Shown: positions 45,875-53,679 of the stretch, piece by piece
Layout of the letters: each line of letters opens with the position of its first letter
Position numbering within the stretch: position 1 is the stretch's first letter
NCBI GenBank assembly: GCA_905234755.1
Contig: CAJOIT010000011.1
Span: 1-64,000, forward strand
Origin: an uncultured Bacteroidales bacterium
Lineage (GTDB): Bacteria; Bacteroidota; Bacteroidia; Bacteroidales; ML635J-15
Reading direction: 5' to 3'
Length of the DNA stretch: 64,000 bases
Notes under the pieces: generated by a model
Databases searched by the model: none
The model's input: the letters and a program-made list of their open reading frames with translations, nothing else
What the model was told of the DNA's origin: nothing
Made by a program: the position numbers and the translations under genes

Positions 45875-45899
45875 TAATTAACAAAGTGGGTGTTAATTA
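45875..45899. promoter_or_regulatory. Inverted repeat upstream of parE
   Basis: TAATTAACA and its exact complement TGTTAATTA flank the 7-base centre AAGTGGG, about 40 bases upstream of the likely parE -7 box. It could be an operator or a chance AT-rich stem. Confidence 0.35.
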
Positions 45900-46026
45900 C
45901 GGAAATGTGTGCAACTATTCAGGATTCCTTTCTCTTATTGCCTTTTCTTGCAATAAAAGAGTTTCGGCTCCAGCTCCCACAGAACCTATTTATCTGTAGT
46001 GTGTACTCTGACGGATTTGTCTATTT

Positions 46027-47403
46027 TTACGGAGCAACTCTATTTATATCCCTTGGGAACAGACTCGCTTCCTTTACATTAGATATGCCAAGGAAAAATG
46101 ATGTTATTCTCTCCAATCCAATTGCAAAACCGCCATGAGGTGGCATGCCGTTATGGAAAGTATCAAGATAAAATTTGAAATTGTCCGGATTCATTCCCCG
46201 TTCGGCCATCTTCTTGCGGTAATCCTCTTCTTTATGAATACGCTGACCTCCAGAAGTGATTTCTATTCCACACATCAGCAAGTCATACGATAATGTCAAT
46301 GTCGGGTCTTCGGGATCATTCATCGCATAAAACGCTCTGTGCTCGGTTGGGAAATGTGTTATAAAGACGAAATCAGAACCGAACTTTTCTTTTGCATACT
46401 TACAGATTGCACGCTCCTCCTCTGGCGCCATATCGTCTTCGCCACGATGATCAGCTGTCAGTTGTTCATTGTAAAGCAATTCGTGTGCTTCAGACAACCG
46501 ATAAACGGGAACATTTTCCGGCAAGCATGGCAGCTGTGCTTCCAACAATTGCAATTCATGACTGCATTTTTCATTAACAGAAGCAATTATGTGTCGCAGA
46601 AGATTCATCTCTAACTCCATAACCTCTTCCTGTCCTTTTATAAAGCCCATCTCAACATCTAAAGAGATAAATTCGTTCAAATGACGAGATGTATTATGCT
46701 TTTCGGCACGATATGCGGGAGCAATTTCGAATACCCTTTCATATACGCCGACTCCAATCTGCTTGTAGAACTGTGGCGACTGTGCAAGATAAACCTGTTT
46801 CCCGAAATAGTCCATATTGAAAACATTGGCACCACCCTCAGCTCCTTCTGATACAATTTTAGGAGTGAAAATCTGTGTAAACCCTACTGAGATTAGATAC
46901 TCGGCAAAAGACTGAGCAATCGTTGAACTTACCCTAAATATTGCCATGTCCTTGGGGTTGCGTAGAGAAACCTGCCTATTGTCGAATTTATACCTCAAGA
47001 CAGACTCATCATCACTGAATTTCAACGCATTGACATCAATAACTTCTGTTGTTGACGGTCGGGAAATTACTTGAATCTTGCTTACCTCAATTTCTATTGT
47101 ATTGTATTTTACCGACTTATCTTTAATATTTGCAGAATTTACTGTTCCGTGAATAGTAATCGCCATTTCTCTTGAAATGTCATTAATACCTATGCTACGA
47201 CCTTCTTCATCAATTATTGAAGAAGTGTCTTTTTGAATTACAGTCTGGATAAGTCCTTCAGGTTTTCTAACAATTACAAATCCGCCCCACTTTGTGACAC
47301 GGACATTTTGAACCATACCATAAAAGCATACGCTTTGACCTTGACTAACTTTAGCAATATCTGAATATTCAGACTTAATGAACTTTGAATTGATAAATGT
47401 CAT
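46027..47403 (-). CDS. Aspartyl-tRNA synthetase, archaeal/eukaryal type (probably aspartate--tRNA(Asn) ligase)
   Basis: A 458-residue class II synthetase. An N-terminal OB-fold anticodon-binding domain (about 1-115) is followed by a catalytic core with FEIAPAYRAEKHNTSRHLNE (motif 2), QRIHKEE and GMPPHGGFAIGLERI (motif 3), ending FPRDINRVAP. This is the short archaeal-type AspRS without the bacterial insertion domain; it is neither a bacterial AsnRS nor LysRS. In bacteria these enzymes are usually acquired by transfer and often charge tRNA(Asn) with Asp for GatCAB. At the position that is Trp in discriminating and His in non-discriminating archaeal enzymes I read Gln (YGMVQNVR), so specificity is open. 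It is a single-gene unit with a good promoter. Confidence 0.87.
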   Translation of the reverse strand: MTFINSKFIKSEYSDIAKVSQGQSVCFYGMVQNVRVTKWGGFVIVRKPEGLIQTVIQKDTSSIIDEEGRSIGINDISREMAITIHGTVNSANIKDKSVKYNTIEIEVSKIQVISRPSTTEVIDVNALKFSDDESVLRYKFDNRQVSLRNPKDMAIFRVSSTIAQSFAEYLISVGFTQIFTPKIVSEGAEGGANVFNMDYFGKQVYLAQSPQFYKQIGVGVYERVFEIAPAYRAEKHNTSRHLNEFISLDVEMGFIKGQEEVMELEMNLLRHIIASVNEKCSHELQLLEAQLPCLPENVPVYRLSEAHELLYNEQLTADHRGEDDMAPEEERAICKYAKEKFGSDFVFITHFPTEHRAFYAMNDPEDPTLTLSYDLLMCGIEITSGGQRIHKEEDYRKKMAERGMNPDNFKFYLDTFHNGMPPHGGFAIGLERITSFFLGISNVKEASLFPRDINRVAP

Positions 47404-47450
47404 CGTTTTTCGATTATTATTTGATGATATATGTGTTAAATTTTAATACG

Positions 47451-47482
47451 CAAAAGTAGGTTATCTTTGTTATTCAGCCAAA
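47451..47482 (-). promoter_or_regulatory. Promoter of the aspartyl-tRNA synthetase gene
   Basis: On the minus strand: TTTG, 20 bases, TACTTTTG. A Bacteroidota-type promoter about 48 bases before the ATG. Confidence 0.65.
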
Positions 47483-47533
47483 TATTTCTTTGCTTTATTT
47501 TTTTCTCAAATGACTTTTGATATTTGATAATAA

Positions 47534-47559
47534 AAGACACGACCCACAAGCCGTGTCTT
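47534..47559 (-). terminator. Terminator after the wHTH regulator gene
   Basis: Stem AAGACACG/CGTGTCTT with a 10-base loop, followed on the minus strand by TTATTAT. The stem sequence nearly repeats that of the terminator at 48627-48660. Confidence 0.75.
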
Positions 47560-47585
47560 GGATAAATTAGAAAAATACAATTGTT

Positions 47586-47867
47586 CTACGAGATATACTC
47601 TTTTAGAGCGGTGACATAGTTCTTGAACGCCTCTATGCCTTCGGGAGTGATTTTGCAAGTGGTACAGGGCATTTTGCCCTTGAAGCCTTTTTCGACTGTG
47701 ATGTAGCCAGCCGCGCTAAGCTTGTCGATTTGCACACTCAGGTTTCCTGCAGTGGAGTCGGTCTGCTTCCTGAGATAGCTGAACTCGGCACTTTCAACTT
47801 CGGCAAGAATCGACATCACAGCCAATCTCAGCTCCGAATGAAGAATCGGGTCAAGTTTTGGAAACAT
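47586..47867 (-). CDS. Winged-helix transcriptional regulator
   Basis: A 93-residue wHTH protein of the small PF13601/MarR-like type. The recognition region is FSYLRKQTDSTAGNLSVQIDKLSAAGYI, with a basic wing KGFKGKMPCTTCKITPEG and a C-terminal helix for dimerisation. The Cys-x-x-Cys in the wing is of interest as a possible metal or redox site. It begins 2 bases after the stop of an upstream membrane protein gene; regulator-plus-membrane-protein pairs like this are common in Bacteroidota and usually autoregulated. The target is unknown. Confidence 0.85.
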   Translation of the reverse strand: MFPKLDPILHSELRLAVMSILAEVESAEFSYLRKQTDSTAGNLSVQIDKLSAAGYITVEKGFKGKMPCTTCKITPEGIEAFKNYVTALKEYIS

Positions 47868-47869
47868 GG

Positions 47870-48457
47870 CTATTTGTATTGAAATTTAATAATCAAACCA
47901 GTAACCACAAGAATCACGCCACCGATGGTGAAAAGGAGCAATTGTTCTGCTGCCGTTGGCATCAATGCTGCTGCAAAAGCACCACCTACGCCAAGTATAA
48001 AACCGCTAATGATGATAGGCCAGTTCTTCAGCATGATTCCTGAAATGCATTCGGCAAAACCGAGCAACAAAACAATTACCAGCGACAGTTCAATTAGTCC
48101 TGTGAAGATAGAAATCACAAAGATTGAAGTCACAAACACGCAGTAGGCAAGCCATACTTTGCTAATCTGCTTGCTGATAACATTTTGCGGGATTGCATCA
48201 TCCTTACGGCTGATAAGTTTTACCAAAGGAATACCTATTATAGGCATTGCAAACCACAGCAAGTTCCAGATTGGATTGCCGGTGATGTGCCATAGTTCAT
48301 AAATTCCGAGCGACAAGACGGTTAGCAAAACGCCCCAGAGGATGAAATGTTTTCCATTGTTGCGAAGAATTGATTTGCGGCTCTTGTTGAGTACTTCGTT
48401 AATTAGAGAGAGGCTTTCCTGTGCCGTCATCTCTTTGTTTTCATTAGTCTTTTCCAT
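47870..48457 (-). CDS. Membrane protein paired with wHTH regulator
   Basis: A 195-residue protein. A polar N-terminus (about 1-38, with MTAQESLSLINEVLNKSRKS) is followed by five or six membrane helices: HFILWGVLLTVLSLGIYELW, LLWFAMPIIGIPLVKLI, VWLAYCVFVTSIFVISIF, LSLVIVLLLGFAECISGIML, IISGFILGVGGAFAAALM and a final LLLFTIGGVILVVTGLII. I do not recognise a characterised family. Co-transcription with the wHTH gene 2 bases downstream suggests that the regulator controls this operon or that the pair forms a sensor unit. Confidence 0.8.
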   Translation of the reverse strand: MEKTNENKEMTAQESLSLINEVLNKSRKSILRNNGKHFILWGVLLTVLSLGIYELWHITGNPIWNLLWFAMPIIGIPLVKLISRKDDAIPQNVISKQISKVWLAYCVFVTSIFVISIFTGLIELSLVIVLLLGFAECISGIMLKNWPIIISGFILGVGGAFAAALMPTAAEQLLLFTIGGVILVVTGLIIKFQYK

Positions 48458-48532
48458 TGTTTTAAATTTTAATGTTAATTTTACCTTTTAATTAAAAAAC
48501 TTTAAGTGCACTTTTCGTTATAAACGACACCG

Positions 48533-48564
48533 CAAAGATAAAGTAGTTTATATTATAAACCAAA
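48533..48564 (-). promoter_or_regulatory. Promoter of the membrane protein/wHTH operon
   Basis: On the minus strand: TTTG, 20 bases, TATCTTTG, about 75 bases before the ATG. Close to the Bacteroidota consensus. The overlapping AT-rich DNA includes TTATAAAC words (48539-48560) that could be an operator. Confidence 0.65.
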
Positions 48565-48626
48565 ATATTTTTTGAAAAATTTTCAAATTATTTTTTAAGA
48601 GACTTAAAATCAAAGAGAAATAAAAC

Positions 48627-48660
48627 ATTCAAGACACAGCTCGAAAGCCGTGTCTTGAAT
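48627..48660 (-). terminator. Terminator after the sigma factor/membrane protein operon
   Basis: ATTCAAGACAC pairs with GTGTCTTGAAT, with an inner GCT/AGC extension around CGAA. It lies about 43 bases beyond the stop of the 48703-49941 gene. Confidence 0.75.
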
Positions 48661-48702
48661 AAAATTTACCTTTTTGCTTACTTTTTCTACTCCCGAAAGA
48701 GC

Positions 48703-49941
48703 CTACTGTCGTAATAATTTCTTGCAGTACTCTTCAATTTCGTCATCCGAAGACCAGTTCTTGATGAAAAAGAATTGTCCATTACTAATTTGGCAATTGA
48801 CATACCACTCCTGCACCACTTCACCTTCCATCGAAAGCGCTACATTATGACCTTTGACATCGTCGGTAAACTCTGACCAGAGCGCACCTGCATCAGGCAT
48901 CATTTGAACAATAAGTGGCGCATCTTCGCCCTCTTTCCGACTGGATGTAGAAAACTCCACTCTCTGCACCAATGGTTTTCCTCCTAAAACCTTGGAACTG
49001 ATAGCCGGACCATTGCCGCTTTTTTTCAACGCATAAAGGCGCAAGTCTGGTTGATTATCATCCACTATCTGTCGCATACCTTTCATAACCACAAGAGAGT
49101 CACTATTTTGCCAAGTTACCATTAAAGCAGGGACATCCTTTTCATAAACTATCGTATCGGCATAAACTTCCCAAAATTCCAGTTTTCCTTCGGTAGTAAA
49201 GTCGTTTTCAGCCCGGGCATATACGTTAGGACGCAAAGCAAAGTGGACAAGTAAAACACCAATGCCAAACACAATAATCATGCTGCCGAGGAAAAGCAGA
49301 AACGTGCGGGGGCTTTTTGGTTGCGGTTTGCCGTCGTAGGAACCGATTTGGCGGATTACATCGTTGCAATGGCCTACAAAATTGCGGTAAGCCAGGATTG
49401 CAAAAGTCAGAAGTAGCAGTCCTACAAAGCAAATCGACCAGATTGCATTATAATTTGGTGTCATATTATATTCGGCAATCGCACTTGTCAGGTAACCTTT
49501 GTTATTTAGGATGTGTACTAGTACAAACATAAAGCCAAGTGCCATAATAAAAACTGTATAGACGGCATATCCCGACTTAAGTTTCTGCATATTTTTTGAA
49601 AGTGTCAGCAAGTCGGCATTTTCCATAGCCTGCCGTTTCACATTCCGCGTAAGCCATAGCTCGAATACGATAGAAAAGACCATCAGTAGCAGAAATGAAA
49701 GTCCGAATGGCAGAAGTTCACCTAAAAATGTAAAGTAGGCGAATCCCAGAACCGCAATGATAGGATAGGCTATCATGACTGTCTTCCTGTATCTGGAGAA
49801 ATAGTTGGCATTGTCCTGAATGGTGGACTTCATTAGGTGTTCGTTGACGATTTCCTGCTGTTCGAAACGCTGTTTCAGTTCTTCGTACTGCGCTTTCAGC
49901 AGGTCGAGTTCGTTCTGATTATTGTTTTCTTTATTTTCCAT
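48703..49941 (-). CDS. Membrane protein with SecDF P1-head-like C-terminal domain, partner of ECF sigma factor
   Basis: A 412-residue protein. An N-terminal coiled coil (NELDLLKAQYEELKQRFEQQ) is followed by five predicted membrane helices (about 52-72, 75-97, 122-145, 167-188, 210-235) and a C-terminal extracytoplasmic domain. Its last 75 residues follow the SecD/SecDF P1-head pattern: VALSMEGEVVQEWYVNCQI, then a Gly-containing turn, FIKNWSSDDEIEEYCKKLL; compare IAIVLDxxVxSAPxVxxxI...GxFxxxEAxxLAxxL in SecD. It is encoded 19 bases after an ECF sigma factor gene, the place of an anti-sigma factor, but no zinc-anti-sigma motif is seen. I infer that it senses envelope state and controls the sigma factor. 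Confidence 0.7.
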   Translation of the reverse strand: MENKENNNQNELDLLKAQYEELKQRFEQQEIVNEHLMKSTIQDNANYFSRYRKTVMIAYPIIAVLGFAYFTFLGELLPFGLSFLLLMVFSIVFELWLTRNVKRQAMENADLLTLSKNMQKLKSGYAVYTVFIMALGFMFVLVHILNNKGYLTSAIAEYNMTPNYNAIWSICFVGLLLLTFAILAYRNFVGHCNDVIRQIGSYDGKPQPKSPRTFLLFLGSMIIVFGIGVLLVHFALRPNVYARAENDFTTEGKLEFWEVYADTIVYEKDVPALMVTWQNSDSLVVMKGMRQIVDDNQPDLRLYALKKSGNGPAISSKVLGGKPLVQRVEFSTSSRKEGEDAPLIVQMMPDAGALWSEFTDDVKGHNVALSMEGEVVQEWYVNCQISNGQFFFIKNWSSDDEIEEYCKKLLRQ

Positions 49942-49960
49942 GATGATTCCCTTTCATTTT

Positions 49961-50440
49961 TTACGACATTTTTACCAGTTTTTCCTTGATACGGGCCAGT
50001 TTTACGCCAACATTGTTGGGCGAGATGCCGATTATTGCTCCAATTTCATCGTAACTGATGCCTTCGAGCCAAAGCAGGATAAGGCTTCGGTCAATGAGGT
50101 CGAGGCGCGAAATGCGGTCGTAGAGGATGCGTATTTGCTGAGTTTGAGGATTGTCGGCCTCGTAGGGGTCGATGTTCACTGTCAGCGGAACGGTCTCGGG
50201 ACGACGGCGCTCCTTCTTGTCCTGATTGATGGCTGTGTTGAGCGCCACGCGGTAAATCCAAGTCTCTGCACTGCTTCGGCCTTCGTATTGGTCGAAGCCG
50301 TTCCAAAGGCGGATTAGGATTTCCTGGAACAGGTCGTCGATTTCGTCCTTGTTGGTCGAAAACATATAGCATACCGTGTAGATGGTTCGCTTGTGCTGCC
50401 GTACCAGAAGTTCAAACTTATGTTCTTTGTCGTTGTTCAT
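49961..50440 (-). CDS. ECF RNA polymerase sigma factor
   Basis: A 159-residue sigma-70 family protein of the extracytoplasmic-function type. Region 2 has IDDLFQEILIRLWNGFDQY and SAETWIYRVALNTAINQ; region 4 has LILLWLEGISYDEIGAIIGIS and NNVGVKLARIKEKL as the helix-turn-helix. It lacks regions 1 and 3, as normal for ECF factors. It is the first gene of a two-gene operon with a membrane protein bearing a SecDF-P1-like domain. A -7 box (TACCTTTG on the minus strand, 50493-50500) lies about 50 bases upstream without a clear -33, so the promoter might be autoregulated. Confidence 0.93.
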   Translation of the reverse strand: MNNDKEHKFELLVRQHKRTIYTVCYMFSTNKDEIDDLFQEILIRLWNGFDQYEGRSSAETWIYRVALNTAINQDKKERRRPETVPLTVNIDPYEADNPQTQQIRILYDRISRLDLIDRSLILLWLEGISYDEIGAIIGISPNNVGVKLARIKEKLVKMS

Positions 50441-50590
50441 GATTCTTTTAATTTAATCGTTTTCGTTGCAACGGTTTCATCATGTTAGACAACAAAGGTA
50501 CGGAAATATTACAGGAGGGGGGAGATTTTTATTAAAATTTGCCTTAGGAAAATTTCGCAAAACCTTAAAATTCAAGGATTACCTTAAAAT

Positions 50591-50899
50591 CTAATATATT
50601 ATCATTGATGAATGAACAATCCTGTCCACAATTACATAATCACCATCTATGTGAAAAATGGCACACAACGGCTTATTGCGTATTTTCATAATTTTTGCAT
50701 TTGGATGGAATCGCTTAGGGTAATCGAAAATAGGTGCAGGAAGTATGGTAGCCATATAACTCAATGTCTCCAAATCAGCCACTATTTCATCTACATATCG
50801 TTCCGCATGAGACAACCGCGAAACACTAATGATATATTTGATAATATCGCGAATATCTTCGTAAGCTAATTCACCGATGTGGACTACCTTGGTAATCAT
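50591..50899 (-). CDS. ParE/RelE-superfamily toxin
   Basis: A 102-residue protein with the ParE/RelE pattern: ELAYEDIRDIIKYIIS (helix 1), SHAERYVDEIVADLETL (helix 2), then strands PKRFHPNAKIMKI, LCAIFHIDGDYVIVDRIVH and a short tail. Members are either gyrase poisons (ParE) or ribosome-dependent mRNA nucleases (RelE); the sequence alone does not decide. Its start overlaps the stop of the upstream small gene by 4 bases (ATGA), the classic toxin-antitoxin coupling with the antitoxin first. Confidence 0.8.
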   Translation of the reverse strand: MITKVVHIGELAYEDIRDIIKYIISVSRLSHAERYVDEIVADLETLSYMATILPAPIFDYPKRFHPNAKIMKIRNKPLCAIFHIDGDYVIVDRIVHSSMIIY

Positions 50900-51078
50900 A
50901 ACTTCTCACGAACAGCCTTTTTCAGTGCTTGGGCAAAATGCTCGAGAGGATAATGCCGCACAGGCCTGTTAGGGTCATACTGGTATGCATCAACCCTCTT
51001 CTTCCACTCTGCCAAAATTTCTTCAGTAGAAGGTTGTACTGCTGTATTTCCCAATTTTTCAACTACTGTATTTGCCAT
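50896..51078 (-). CDS. Small protein, probable antitoxin
   Basis: A 60-residue protein (MANTVVEKLGNTAVQPSTEE, then a charged helix ILAEWKKRVDAYQ, and a C-terminal HFAQALKKAVREKL). I do not recognise its family and see no ribbon-helix-helix or Phd motif. The assignment rests on position: it precedes and overlaps a ParE/RelE-like gene by 4 bases. The acidic/basic split, with a C-terminal amphipathic helix that could cover the toxin, is consistent. A -7 box (TACTTTTG on the minus strand, 51100-51107) lies 22 bases upstream. Confidence 0.6.
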   Translation of the reverse strand: MANTVVEKLGNTAVQPSTEEILAEWKKRVDAYQYDPNRPVRHYPLEHFAQALKKAVREKL

Positions 51079-51167
51079 ACGAATTGTTTTTTCAATTCAC
51101 AAAAGTACAAAGATTTTTCGGAATATTGAAATTTATTTTCTGCATAATCAATGTTTACGATAATTTG

Positions 51168-51175
51168 TAACTTTG
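51168..51175 (+). promoter_or_regulatory. -7 box upstream of the zinc-ribbon gene
   Basis: TAACTTTG, 29 bases before the ATG at 51205. No clear TTG at the usual spacing. Confidence 0.45.
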
Positions 51176-51204
51176 TTCCGATAAATTTATAAACGAAGAC
51201 AAAC

Positions 51205-51495
51205 ATGGACGACAAACAAAACCAGCAACCACAATTCTGCCAAAGTTGCGGAATGCCACTTACGAAGCAAGATGTTTTTGGCACAAATGCCGACGGCTCA
51301 ACCAATTATGACTATTGCAAATATTGCTACCAAGACGGCAAGTTTCTGCAGGAATGCACAATGGAAGAAATGATAGAACATTGCTCGCAATTCGTTGATG
51401 AAGTCAACAAGCAAATGCCCAAGCCAATGACAAAGGATGAATACAAGCAGATGATGAGGGAGTATTTTCCGATGCTGAAAAGATGGAAGAAGTAG
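51205..51495 (+). CDS. Zinc-ribbon domain protein (PF12674-like)
   Basis: A 96-residue cytoplasmic protein. Its N-terminal half holds a zinc ribbon: FCQSCGMPLTKQD, then YDYCKYCYQDGKFL (Cys pairs at about 12/15 and 38/41). The C-terminal half (about 50-96) is helical: CTMEEMIEHCSQFVDEV and MTKDEYKQMMREYFPMLKRW. This layout matches the widespread Zn_ribbon_2 family, whose function is not known. It is probably a single-gene unit; a weak 5-bp hairpin (AGTGA/TCACT, 51502-51516) follows the stop. Confidence 0.85.
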   Translation: MDDKQNQQPQFCQSCGMPLTKQDVFGTNADGSTNYDYCKYCYQDGKFLQECTMEEMIEHCSQFVDEVNKQMPKPMTKDEYKQMMREYFPMLKRWKK

Positions 51496-51559
51496 GGTTT
51501 TAGTGATTCTGTCACTTTACATTAACTTAATATTAAGTTCAAAGTCTCTTTATCCATTA

Positions 51560-51567
51560 TATCTTTG
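51560..51567 (+). promoter_or_regulatory. -7 box of the M28 peptidase/DUF1905 operon
   Basis: TATCTTTG, 25 bases before the ATG at 51593; it excludes the upstream in-frame start at 51503. TTC rather than TTG lies at the -33 position. Confidence 0.55.
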
Positions 51568-51592
51568 TTTCCAAAATTCAAAATTAAATAAA

Positions 51593-52849
51593 ATGAAAAG
51601 GTTGATTATTTTATTGTGGGTCTGTGCTTTTGTTGGGATGTTATCTGTAAACGCACAGGATTTAGTTTATTACAAACAGATTATCAAGGAATTAAGTTCT
51701 GCAAAATACCAAGGACGCGGATACGCGAAAGGCGGTTCGAACAAGGCAGGGAAATATCTGGAAAAGGAGTTTGCCAAAGCTGGTGCCGATGAGGTAGTTT
51801 GTCAGCCGTTCAAGTTGGACATAAACACATACGTCGGAAATATGGAATTGTCGGTTGACGGTCGCAAGCAAACTCCGGGCGTTGATTTTGTAATGCGCGA
51901 ATACTCTCCTGGCGTACACGGCACATACAACCTCTATTTTGTCGATACCACAAATTTCGATGCAGAAAAGATGTACAGCGACCTTGCAAAACCCGAAAAC
52001 AAGGACTGCTTTGTAGTTTGCGACTTCTGGTTTTCCTATACGCATAGCAAGGATTTCAAGAACCTGCAAATTCCTGGTGCTTGCACCAACGCAGGTTTGA
52101 TACAGACATGGCCACCTATACTGAAATTCTACAAGGCATACGGCGACAAGGTTATTGACAAGCCAATCATTTGGGCTACATCGGATATTCCGAAGGATGC
52201 CAAGACCATTACCGCCAACATCGACAACACTTTCCTGAAGGATTACGAATGTTTCAATGTCGTTGCAAAGGTTGAAGGTCGCAAGCACGACAGTTGCTTC
52301 ATTTTCACTGCCCACTACGACCATTTGGGCAACCTCGGCAAAAAGGTTTACTACGCTGGTGCCAACGACAATGCCTCGGGCACAGCCGCCATCGTGACAC
52401 TCGCCGCATATTACTCAAAGAATCGTCCCGAATACGACATGTATTTCGTCGCTTTTGCTGCAGAGGAATCGGGTCTGCATGGTTCAGAATGGTATGTAAC
52501 CCATCCCAGTGTACCGCTGGAACAAATAAAGTTTGTCTTCAACCTTGATATGATTGGCGACAACAATCCAGTGCAATATGTCGAAACCAATTCCGACAAG
52601 GGCTTTGCTCTTTTTGAAAAAATCAATGACGAGAAGCACTATTTCAAGGGTTTGAACCGTGGCGAACTGGCTGGCAATAGCGACCATTATCCGTTTGCCG
52701 AACATAAAGTGCCATGCATATTGTTCGAAAACGAGGAAGGCGATGCCTTCAAGTATTACCACACGGTATTCGATACCTACGAGACCATGAAGTTCGACAC
52801 CTACGAGCCAATTTTTAGGTTGGTAAGGGACTTTGTGGAGAAGTATTAA
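51593..52849 (+). CDS. Secreted M28-family zinc aminopeptidase-like protein
   Basis: A 418-residue protein with a signal peptide ([21 protein letters not shown]). The two-zinc M28 site is complete: His in TAHYDHLG (about 240), bridging Asp in [11 protein letters not shown] (about 259), catalytic Glu-Glu in [13 protein letters not shown] (about 289), Asp in NLDMIGDN (about 318) and His in [10 protein letters not shown] (about 362). A PA-like inserted domain (about 90-200) precedes the catalytic part. M28 enzymes remove N-terminal residues from peptides; here it acts in the periplasm or outside. The substrate is not known. The DUF1905 gene starts 5 bases later. Confidence 0.9.
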   Translation: MKRLIILLWVCAFVGMLSVNAQDLVYYKQIIKELSSAKYQGRGYAKGGSNKAGKYLEKEFAKAGADEVVCQPFKLDINTYVGNMELSVDGRKQTPGVDFVMREYSPGVHGTYNLYFVDTTNFDAEKMYSDLAKPENKDCFVVCDFWFSYTHSKDFKNLQIPGACTNAGLIQTWPPILKFYKAYGDKVIDKPIIWATSDIPKDAKTITANIDNTFLKDYECFNVVAKVEGRKHDSCFIFTAHYDHLGNLGKKVYYAGANDNASGTAAIVTLAAYYSKNRPEYDMYFVAFAAEESGLHGSEWYVTHPSVPLEQIKFVFNLDMIGDNNPVQYVETNSDKGFALFEKINDEKHYFKGLNRGELAGNSDHYPFAEHKVPCILFENEEGDAFKYYHTVFDTYETMKFDTYEPIFRLVRDFVEKY

Positions 52850-52854
52850 CTACC

Positions 52855-53106
52855 ATGGAATTTGACGCTATTATCCTACAAAACGAAGACATGGATGCCG
52901 CTTACGTAGAAGTGCCTTTCGACATAAAGGCATTGTATGGCAAGGGGCGACTGCTGGTTCATGCTACCTTTGACGGCATTCCCTACGATGGACAAATTGT
53001 CCGCATGGGAACTCCCTGCTATATTATCGGTGTGCGCAAAGACATCCGCCAGAAACTCGGAAAGACTTTCGGGGATAGTGTACATGTGACGTTTAAAGAA
53101 AGGTGA
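52855..53106 (+). CDS. DUF1905 domain protein
   Basis: An 83-residue protein matching the small beta-barrel DUF1905 family: [29 protein letters not shown] and [23 protein letters not shown] are its conserved segments. The function is unknown; related proteins are often fused to a YdeI/OmdA-type domain. It starts 5 bases after the M28 peptidase and is probably co-transcribed, but no functional link is apparent. Confidence 0.85.
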   Translation: MEFDAIILQNEDMDAAYVEVPFDIKALYGKGRLLVHATFDGIPYDGQIVRMGTPCYIIGVRKDIRQKLGKTFGDSVHVTFKER

Positions 53107-53152
53107 TACAATCTTTCATTCCGCTCAAGTCACGGAAACTTTTACCTTTTAA

Positions 53153-53677
53153 CTATTCCCTATAAAACTCCCAAGTATCCGTGTGCCCATCGGAATAGGT
53201 GTAGCTCCAAACGAGTTCCTTTTCTGTAAGGCTGGCTAGATGGAATTTGATTTCGCGGGCAATGCCACTGCTTACGCTCTCAATCATGCGTTGAGCCAAT
53301 TCGGCTGAGTAGTCTTTTTCGCAACCATCTACGGTATTTTCTACCAGTTCCATGCGGAAAGTCTCATCCACGCCGGCAAAATAGAAATCCTCGCCTTCGA
53401 CATGCCAAAGGCTCGGACTTACATAGTTGAAAACCCAATGGGCTTTTCCGCCATCCTTTAGTGTCACTTCGTAAACCTGGCGGGCAGAGTCGAGGGCAGT
53501 GCCGTCCTTGTAGAAATCCATAGTGCCGGTTTCGTGCACATCGACATGTCCCTCATCGATGTCGTAGTTCCAGCCGTGCTGATAAGTGTAATGTCCTTCA
53601 ACTTTAGATTCGTTTTTGCATGAAGCAACAGCGAAAAGAAGTATCGCTACTGCAAAAATTGATATTATATTTTTCAT
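53153..53677 (-). CDS. Lipoprotein of unknown function
   Basis: A 174-residue protein starting MKNIISIFAVAILLFAVASC; the Cys after VAS is the likely lipidation site. The mature part (KVEGHYTYQHGWNYDIDEG..., VYEVTLKDGGKAHWVFNYV, ELVWSYTYSDGHTDTWEFY) looks like a small beta-barrel of the lipocalin-like kind, with repeated aromatic strands. I do not recognise a named family. An in-frame TTG two codons upstream is a less likely start. It lies 2 bases after the CAT-like gene, the last in a four-gene operon. Confidence 0.8.
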   Translation of the reverse strand: MKNIISIFAVAILLFAVASCKNESKVEGHYTYQHGWNYDIDEGHVDVHETGTMDFYKDGTALDSARQVYEVTLKDGGKAHWVFNYVSPSLWHVEGEDFYFAGVDETFRMELVENTVDGCEKDYSAELAQRMIESVSSGIAREIKFHLASLTEKELVWSYTYSDGHTDTWEFYRE

Positions 53678-53679
53678 AT

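Noticed and set aside
46027..47403. Bacterial asparaginyl-tRNA or lysyl-tRNA synthetase
   Set aside because: The motif 2 and motif 3 sequences and the C-terminus (FPRDxxRxxP) fit archaeal-type AspRS; LysRS and bacterial AsnRS hallmarks are absent.
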